From Calcarisporiella thermophila CBS 279.70 (Eukaryota > Calcarisporiellomycota), in contig NW_027192197.1 in NCBI RefSeq assembly GCF_041956535.1, forward strand, positions 889,647 to 953,646: 64,000 nt of DNA. The letters are read 5' to 3'. Under the pieces are notes generated by a model. That model was not told where the DNA came from and ran no database searches. It worked only from the letters and a program-made list of their open reading frames with translations. The stretch's first letter is position 1. Every line of letters begins with the position of its first letter. Below, in pieces: positions 56,470 to 64,000 of the stretch. Both the position numbers and the translations under genes were made by a program.

Positions 56470-57966
56470 ATGGCTGCCAACAGCCTCAATCCGATATCCA
56501 ACACAAGTACGCAGACAGTACTCGAAAAACAGCAAGCCAATGATGTACTGTTACTCGACCCAGATATTCATATTGCAGCACAAGCGCTTGCTAAATTAAA
56601 ACAGCCAAAGGATTCTGGTAGGTCATCTAAGAAATAATTGATCTGGTACTATGATGTATTCCTTGAATTCGCTCACCATTAATACCTTCTAGAATTATCC
56701 GGTACTTCTGAATCAGAAAGCAATCACATTCGCTCGGAGAAACGCCAGGGACACGGAGTTGAATTGAGAAGGAGAAGAGTACTTGATGATACCTCAGCAC
56801 ATCGTAATTATCCATTCTATTCCTTTTAATAAGTTCTTTGTTGGCCTTAATATGACCATCTTTACTTTCATTGTCGTGTAGCATATGCTCCTCACTCTCG
56901 CGCGCTCTCGCCTGCAAGGATTGTCCCCGACCGAACTTCTGTATCTCACCTACGCACTCCGAACGGAGGCCCTTCCACAGAAAACATGAGTAATATTAAC
57001 GTGGCTATTGCTAACAAGCCCGCTCGAAGTCGATGGCAACAGCTCACAGTGGAGGCCGGTGCAGTAGTCGGAGCTGGCGCAGCAGTTGTAAGTGAAGAAG
57101 GCATGAAGCGACTACGTTACTGCCAAGAATGGCTGCAGTATGCTTTGGGACAAGTGGAATATCAAATCGCACTGCTTCATGGATTCCTCGCAACATTGAC
57201 GAGATCCTCTGCTTCATCGGAGGTTGTACAAGCAAATACTAACGCAACCCTGAGAAAAGTGAAGCGCGATGTGGTGCAAGTGTTGCGGAAAGTGGTCGAC
57301 GTTGTCTCGCGATATGCAGGAAGCTTCCTGCCGGAACATGCGAGGCGGAATGTCAGGAGCTTTATTCTTAGCTTACCTTCACGATGGGCACAACTGAACA
57401 CTCTCAACGACCGCTCTGCTACACCATCTCCTGCATCTTCTCCTGTACTACGACCCGTTTCTTCAACTTCCCCCTCTAATGCATCCCACCCAATTCCTCC
57501 TACAGAGGCCGCTCAGCGTGTTCTCAACCTCGCTACTGAATCGGCGGATACATTGCGCTCCATTGCTGGAATATTTTGCGATACAATTGAGCGTGCAGAT
57601 GCTTGGCTTGAACGACTACGTGCAGTGGGCGTGGCTACTAACAGGAAAGACACAAATACCACAATGGAAGTGGAGCCGATGGATAAGATTGATGATGATA
57701 AGCTAGAAGACGAAGGTGTGATCTCTGATGAGGATGAAGAAGAAAGAGAGAATCTTCGAATGCCCATGCCATCCTCTGTGGGTGAACATCAGTTCCAGCG
57801 GATGCGAACAGATTCGGAAGGAGGCATATCCTATTCTTCAAGTTTTGAGCTGCATTCGACGCAGAAGCAGAACGGTTTTACGTCCCATGCTAACGGATCA
57901 TCTGTAATGCACCAAACTCATCGCCGAAAGCAGAGGAGAAAGGTTTCAAATGAAATTGATACTTAA
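56470..57966 (+). CDS. OPI1-family transcriptional regulator
   Basis: Two exons (56470-56617 and 56882-57966) joined through Asp-Ser-Ala-Tyr. The N-terminus has DVLLLDPDIHIAAQALAKLK. The central Opi1 domain shows as WQQLTVEAGAVVGAGAAVVS, EEGMKRLRYCQEWLQYALGQ, VEYQIALLHGFLATL and later TEAAQRVLNLATESADTLRS, IAGIFCDTIERADAWLERLR. An acidic patch (VISDEDEEERENLRMPM) and a basic end (HRRKQRRKVSNEIDT) follow. In yeast Opi1 senses phosphatidic acid at the ER and represses phospholipid-synthesis genes when released to the nucleus. I see no leucine zipper, so regulation may differ. The intron (264 nt) is long for this window. Confidence 0.85.
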
Positions 57967-58274
57967 AAAAAAATCAATATATAGCATTAGTTTTTATTCT
58001 GTTTTATCCTTTGTATTTTTTTTTTCCTTCATTCTTCTAACTCTTCTATTTTTCTATTTACTTTGTCTTATTTTCTTTTTATTTGTGAAAGGAAATAACA
58101 TTGCTACATTTCCAAATACATGTATGCATCAAGTAAATCAAATAGAAGGAACTGGCTAAAAAATGGCACAAGAATCAAAACATTTCTCCCACTTTAACGG
58201 GCACACAATGTAAATAAATAAAGAAAATAATAATATACATGAAGTGCAGGAACAACAAATAAATAAAGGCTCTG
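57967..58274. other. Convergent 3' region OPI1-like / NT-C2 gene
   Basis: T-rich sequence with a long polypyrimidine stretch (58015-58085) and AATAAA-like sites on both strands. Nothing else seen. Confidence 0.5.
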
Positions 58275-59574
58275 CTCAAGCTCCAACAGGTATAATCCCT
58301 TGAAATAGAGCAGATAAAGGCAACTCTACATGGAACAATTTTAAAACGATGGTTAAAAAGCAAAACCAGGTAAATGTTTGCCCAATGATCTATGAATTAA
58401 AGAAAAATAAAGATCCACCGCTATAATGCACTCACAGCTCCCGCAGAATTTGTGGATGCGTTTGAATTCCGCCGCGCAAGGTAAATATTGCTCGTTGGAC
58501 GGCCGCGAAAGATTTCTTCTACTACATCACAAGGCGAAGGCCCCATAGAAGATCCACTAAGAAATAGGGATGGATCAAGTGTAGTGTTGCCGTGTTGAAA
58601 TCTAGATATGAGTGTGCCAGCTTGTGGATGATGGCTGAGTGAAAATTCGTTATTGCTTTTTACATTACGTGCTAAAAATAATGGTCGCAAGATTGGATGA
58701 CAAATTTCCAGTCAGTAAATATATATATGCGTATATTCATAGATCAAAATTCCTTATTACATTTCACTGATATAGAATCAGGGTCTTTGCGAGTTTGCTC
58801 CGCAATGATACTGGTGATACCGCTAAATAGCGGGGAGTTTTTGGATTGTGGCCTGAATTGAAAATAGTATGTAAGCAGAGTTATGAAAACTTGAATGTAT
58901 ATATCACACAATACATACACCATGTAATCTGTGGATCCAGATACCTGCTTTAGTTCAAATCCAAGCTAGCAGGTTACCAATTGGGTTTGTTAAAACTTGA
59001 AGAGAATAGCATAGCTGTAAGAAAAATACCTTAATTGTCGAGTTAAATTTGCTCTCCTGCAAAAGATAACGGCGAACCACATTTCCAGCGTTAACATATT
59101 CCGAAATATTTACTGCTATAGTGCCCACTGTCTCAACCTCTCTCCCGCTGTTCATCTCCTAGTGTAACATAAAAAGAATCATGTTTGGCGTTAGCTTAAT
59201 AATGCTCTTTACCCTTTAAATGGGTACACCAATACCTGCTTAATCGTAAGCCGAAATTCACAAGGCGTTAGCATTCTATCTTTCCCTACAATAAGCTGTA
59301 CGATTGCCTGTGATTTCTGGTTCCATCGCACAGTATGATCTTTAAGAGGTGTTCTGGAATCCAAAAATAAGTTGAGTATACGAGTATATACGATTCCATA
59401 AAAATTATACACAAACCTCTTTGTTACGCCCTGTGCTCCAGAAGATTTTACTTTCCACTTCGCGAAATAGTGGCCTGACACGAGCGGAACGTTTGTGAGT
59501 TCGTAAATATGCAAGTGTAGCTCAAAATCTGCTTTACGATGTTTTGAGATAAAGAGATTACTAAGTGCCGTCAT
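58275..59574 (-). CDS. NT-type C2 domain protein (FAM102/EEIG1-like)
   Basis: A multi-exon gene starting MTALSNLFISKHRKADFELH at 59574. The NT-C2 domain reads FELHLHIYELTNVPLVSGHY, FAKWKVKSSGAQGVTKR, LKDHTVRWNQKSQAIVQLIV, GKDRMLTPCEFRLTIKQE, VGTIAVNISEYVNAGNVVRR and YLLQESKFNSTIK. This pattern (C2 ending in a SEY-x-RRYLLQ-S-x-x-NSTLK block) is shared by fungal NT-C2 proteins and animal EEIG1. The C-terminal region has PCDVVEEIFRGRPTSNIYLA. The frame stops at 58421, but a strong gtgagt donor just before it could splice to an exon starting after 58375 that adds a hydrophobic tail and stops at 58275. A lipid-binding membrane adaptor role is family-based inference. Confidence 0.85.
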
Positions 59575-60892
59575 ACCAACTAGAATATTGTTGAAAGGGA
59601 AAAACACAAGAGAATTTAAGAGAAGTATATAACGTAGCAAGTAAGTGCGAGCTGGGAAGAAGAGAGGATAATATAAAGTGAGATTCTTGATTGGTGAAAA
59701 AGTAATAAAAGCCTTTATATGAAAATTAATAAAGGAATTCGAAAAGGAAGAACGTGGGGCTTGGAAATAGTCCAAAAGAAAATTATGCTCAAGACTCCGA
59801 TCGAAGTATGCACATAATGTTTGAACAAGGGCATACATTACATCGCTTTGTCTAACGAAAGAAAGTCGATCTTTACATATGAGGAGTTTCACTTGTACTA
59901 TCTGAATTATATAATTCCATCCATTCAAGCCCCATTGTTTTCTATTTCATAGTTAAATATTATTATTTATCAAATGCATGGAACAATATAGCAAAATATC
60001 CAGCCCATATACGTGGTATCTACAAATAAATCAATAAAATATATAATAGAATAAAAAGAAGGATGGCTCCCAGAATGAATTAAGATAAAGAGCTATTCCA
60101 TCAAAAAGATCAGTCTATACCATCCAGTAACGAAGTGTCTTATACATTTCCTCATCTCTATATTCCCCATCGCCGTAACCAGCCAAGGCATTAAAATAGA
60201 AAATATATAAATCACAGTAAGAAAAAAAATTAAACCATAGCCTTTTACGCTGAAATTCCAATATGAACTGGCCTGCAGAAAAGAAACAGAACAGCCTTTA
60301 TCAACACAATCCTATTCTATTCACCTGAAGATGTAGGAGCCAACCAAAAAGAATCATGACCCAATATGCTTCTGCTTTTCAGTAGAATATCGTCCCCCAG
60401 CCTATATCCATAGGTGGCATAAAAGAAACAAAACCGAGAGCAAAGGGTTAAAAAGAAACACTCTCATGGGATGAAAAATCTTAGCTTACCTATAAAATAA
60501 GAATAAAAGCAGAGATGAAATAAGAGAGGATAAGATAAGATGAGGAAAAGAAAGAAAAAAGAAAGGTGAGGAAGGACAGCAAACAACTGAAGGACCGATA
60601 ATAGAGGTCAGATAAGTCAATTGCAATTGCAAGAGATTCAGCCATCCTAGTCTTTGGACTAGAAAATGGCCAAATACAAATGCAAGCGAGCAAAATTGAC
60701 TTAATTCCAGAGGATGGCCCTTGCTACTCACTCAGGGATATAAAATGAATATAAAATGAATATAAAATATGAAAATGAAAAACGTATCAAGAGAAAATAC
60801 GTGGCAGTCCATTTCACTGTTAGCAAGCAGTAGTAGCTATTACACACTTACGCTACAGATAACACCGTCGGGAGGAAAATATTGCACATTCT
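59575..60892. other. 1.3-kb AT-rich region upstream of NT-C2 gene
   Basis: The first part holds the NT-C2 promoter. Three minus-strand segments at 60401-60325, 60272-60249 and 60155-60115 have matching splice signals and phases and would encode LGDDILLKSRSILGHDSFWL, then APTSSGQFILEFQ, then HEEMYKTLRYWMV and stop, but no clear first exon was found. A triplicated atgaatataaa unit lies at 60738-60765. Confidence 0.3.
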
Positions 60893-63800
60893 TTAACACT
60901 GATGTTGGAACTAAAATTGAAGAGATACCATAAACATATGTGGTTAATTCAGTTAGCGTCACGATTCAACGAAAAAAAGGTATAAATCAAAATACTCACA
61001 GGAACTTTGATTTGAGGTGATAGGATTTTATTAGCCATATTTTTCAAATGGCTAGCGTGTTTTTGATTTGCAAAAACTGCCTTAGCACTATCCAATTTGA
61101 TGGCACTAATTGCAAAGTATAGTCAGACTGTTTAAAATAGAATTAAATAGTAATATACCAGCTCCATAAGAACTCATCGCTGATGCCCGCTTCGATTGCT
61201 TCCATAAGGGCTTGTCTTACAGCCGACAAATTAGGAGGATCCTGTAAATACAGCTTGGCCAAACTATAACAAACAACCATTAGAGATAATTGCAAGTATG
61301 CTTATTGAATCATAGTAGATTACATCAACTTTAGATCTGCATTGTCTCGCATGCGGTTAGTGACTTCTGCAACAAAGTTTCGACGTTCTTGCGCGTTATC
61401 CGTTAGAGTCGGTATTAAGCACGCCAATATTCGGTTAAACGAATAGTAGTTCTATTGCATATCAAGGGTTGAAAAACTCGTATAAATTGTGGGAAAAAAA
61501 AGAAATTACCTTGGTGGGAATGATTTTAACGAAATCATGAGGGGCGTGTGTATTTTCAATATAAGCATAGGGGGCTTCTAGTTTTTTGTTCAAGAACTCA
61601 TCCACCGTAGAAGCATAAGTTAATGCATCCTCTAACGCCCATGCTCGGGTCGAAGCGACTCTACTGGCAACCTCAATCAGGCTTGCATGTCTACGTAAAC
61701 GTTATTAAGATAAATAAATATTGCTCGTAAACCTTTGTAGCAATCATGAGAATTACGCTAGTATAGCAATGCTAAATGAGTCGTCGCTACGATGGCCAAG
61801 ATCACTTATCGCCTTTCCACATATTGCTAGTGCTTGTTTGTGCACATCACGGAATCCATTAGCTGGTCCAAGTGCTCGCAATGCAAAATAATTAAGCCAA
61901 ACGAATCCAAGAGTGGGCCAAGGCTGTGAATCTCTATCGGGCAAGAATGACACTAAATTTTCGGTTTCGGATCCACCCATCCCGAGAATTCGTTCATAAA
62001 GCTGGACACCCATATTGAATACATCACTGCTAGCCTCTTCTTTCCATTCAAATATTGCACCCATTACATTAACGAGACAGAGGACAAGTTGATCCTTACG
62101 CGTCCTATCGTTATTGCGGGACATCTGCCGCCAGGCAAGTTTAGCGATCATATGCGCAAATGCAAAGCGAGTTGGAACATCCACTGTCTCAATGGCCTCG
62201 CATAGCATTGCAGATGCTCTTTCTAGATTCTCGTACTGCTCTTCGACATGTGACCTCAATAATATAAGCTCAGGAAATTGCGGATGCACCAACTGCGCAG
62301 TGTCAATAATCTCACGCACATCGTCAACGGGTCTCTTACACGAAATAAGGAACTCAATATAATTACGAAGTAGTGCAACATAGCAAGCACGGGCATCCTG
62401 ATCTTCCCCATTTTCCACGAAACCAACCCAAAAACCGATTATCGACAAAAAGAGACTATTTATGGTGTCTTCTACTGCCGGAACGAGTGCTACGGTATTC
62501 CATTGAACAAGGAAGAGTTGGCGTTTAACCATATAGCGATGTGGGTCGGAATGAAACATTTCTGGGGGCAGAGTATTGTGAGCAAGCAAGTGCAAATAGG
62601 CTAGCCAACAGATGGTTAAGTCTAGTGGACGGAGAAGCGCAAAGGAGGCAGTTTCGTCAAGTGATGAATTTAGCTCGTCAAAGGCTGTGTGTTCAGATTC
62701 CTCAGATCTAAGCAATAAATTCTTGTCACTCGTGGATAAGAAATTCCATAGCCGGAATTTTGCTCTAGAAACATCTCTATTATGGAGAGGTACCAGCGTA
62801 AATTGAAGGGCAATATCCAAACAAAGTCTGGACCGAATATTGGGGTCTATATTGAAGAAATAGATAGATTAGTTTAAAAAACTAGAGATATAATCAACGA
62901 TAGTAAATCTACCTGAACTATATGATACCCCGCCAGGCATTAAAAATGATTCAAATATATTCCGTAAGACTGTGTCTCTGGAGCTTTGATATTTCTCCCA
63001 AACGTATTGTTTCCATCGCAATGAGATGCTTGTAGGTGCAATCTGTATTGATTGATCAAAAAGTTTGCGTACGACCTTTTCGCTACTCTGACGTAGGCAA
63101 TGAAGCTCCAAGTAAAAATTCCACAGCCATTCTGATTCTGGATTAATTGTGAGGGCTCGTGATAATACTGCCAAAGCCTTATCAAAGGTCGAATTATTTG
63201 TTTGAGAGGCTACATTCTTAATGTCTGAGAGGCACGACATTGCATATAATATCCACAGTTCAATATCGTGCTTGCGTTGTTTCACCGCCTTCTCATAATC
63301 CTCTTTGGTACCATGTTGAAAATAGCGTGTCTCAAGGAGACTGGAGCTTTCATTTACAGCGAGATAAATTCCACGAACTGTAATGGGATAAAGCAGAGGC
63401 TTGAAAGTTATGGCGGCCGTCGTCGAAGTCTCTGATGCCTCAGGCGTGCTATGTTTATACCATTCGTAATTGCTTTGATTTGGTGCGAGCCTCTGTTCAT
63501 TATTGGATATCGTAATATCAGATGCAGATCCCTCTTTGGCACGCAGAGCGGAAAAATTGGAACAGGGCTTGTTAGCAAGGCATTTCTTACGGTGTTCTAT
63601 GATATGGGTTGCAAGAGAATCGAATGGAGGCATTGGATTGACATGTTTTAGTTCATTAATGGAGTCATATAGGTTTCTGTAGTATTTAGCACGCGCTTCA
63701 GATTCGGATTGGCAACCTGGTATGCGATTTAAGATCTCTTCATCGCAATACTTAGCCAAGTCAAGTAAAATATCTATATCTAATGATTTGAAGTTCAAAT

Positions 63801-64000
63801 AAAAGGTATTTAGATTTGGGAAAATAGCCATTGTTACCTGATCGATTGAAATCACGAAAATGCCGCGAAGTGCATCTGTCATCATTGCAGACACCACCCG
63901 ATAGTTCGTACTGGCATAGAATTGCAAACGGATCTGTTTTCTCTGTGAAAGTTTCTGACCGATATCCTCCCGTTTTGGCAACCCCCAGATAATCTGTATT
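60893..64000 (-). CDS. Large HAT/TPR-type helical repeat protein, partial (ZFC3H1-like?)
   Basis: The gene enters from the right edge of the window, with the frame open to base 64000. Long exons (63981-62869 and 62820-61753, plus several short ones) encode half-a-TPR (HAT) style repeats: LSRALTINPESEWLWNFYLE, VVRKLFDQSIQIAPTSISLR, WKQYVWEKYQSSRDTVLRNI, YLHLLAHNTLPPEMFHSD, DTAQLVHPQFPELILLRSHV. These resemble the RNA-processing HAT proteins, and the best family guess is the C-terminal repeat region of ZFC3H1-type nuclear exosome adaptors. No CCCH finger is inside the window. The last coding exon probably ends at 60893 (after a gtgagt donor at about 61003), but the exact C-terminus is uncertain. 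Confidence 0.6.

Noticed and set aside
59575-59928. In-frame upstream extension of the NT-C2 protein
   Set aside because: The C2 domain is complete from the Met at 59574; the upstream text is low-complexity Phe/Leu/Ser sequence from AT-rich promoter DNA.

Overview
The window is nuclear DNA from a fungus. The evidence is intron-rich genes with short GT-AG introns, a LYS9-type saccharopine dehydrogenase (alpha-aminoadipate lysine pathway), an HSP9/12 stress protein, a WHI2-like protein, an OPI1-family regulator and a fungal-specific transcription-factor domain. The same window also holds OCRL with ASH and RhoGAP-like domains, a Rieske-AIF flavoprotein, MESH1, WDR70, complex I NDUFB3 and a membrane-anchored kelch ectodomain protein. 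That mix suggests a filamentous or early-diverging (Mucoromycota-like) fungus rather than a budding yeast. This placement is inference.

Left part (0-25 kb): HSP9/12, a coiled-coil protein, MESH1 copy A, WHI2-like, an unrecognised 227-residue protein, ribosomal eS6 divergent from NBP35, OCRL-like 5-phosphatase, NDUFB3, an actin-related protein, WDR70, MESH1 copy B, a 1.6-kb gap, the Rieske/AIF protein and a DnaJ-TMEM185 fusion. Middle (25-40 kb): MSS4, a secreted orphan, a kelch membrane protein, a transcription factor without zinc cluster, phosphatidylserine synthase, a GPI-type Ala/Ser-rich protein, a 2.2-kb gene-poor stretch, a degenerate Ty3/gypsy-type integrase ORF, APC11 and an unrecognised polytopic membrane protein. 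Right part (40-64 kb, more AT-rich and more heavily interrupted): DRG1, RAD18, LYS9 divergent from SMC1, a PAP2 lipid phosphatase, a lipase, an OPI1-family protein, an NT-C2 protein and a large helical-repeat protein cut by the window edge.

Most genes are ordinary housekeeping genes with no operon logic. Three things stand out. (1) MESH1 is present twice in inverted orientation with conserved intron positions, and copy B has lost three of the four metal ligands, so it looks like an intact pseudoenzyme. (2) APC11, RAD18 and SMC1, the clear cell-cycle or genome-maintenance genes here, each carry a pair of ACGCG cores including one full ACGCGT within 90 bp of their start codons, which suggests shared MBF-type G1/S control. 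(3) A 523-codon integrase-like ORF is open although its catalytic motifs are destroyed. No tRNA, rRNA or CRISPR array was seen.
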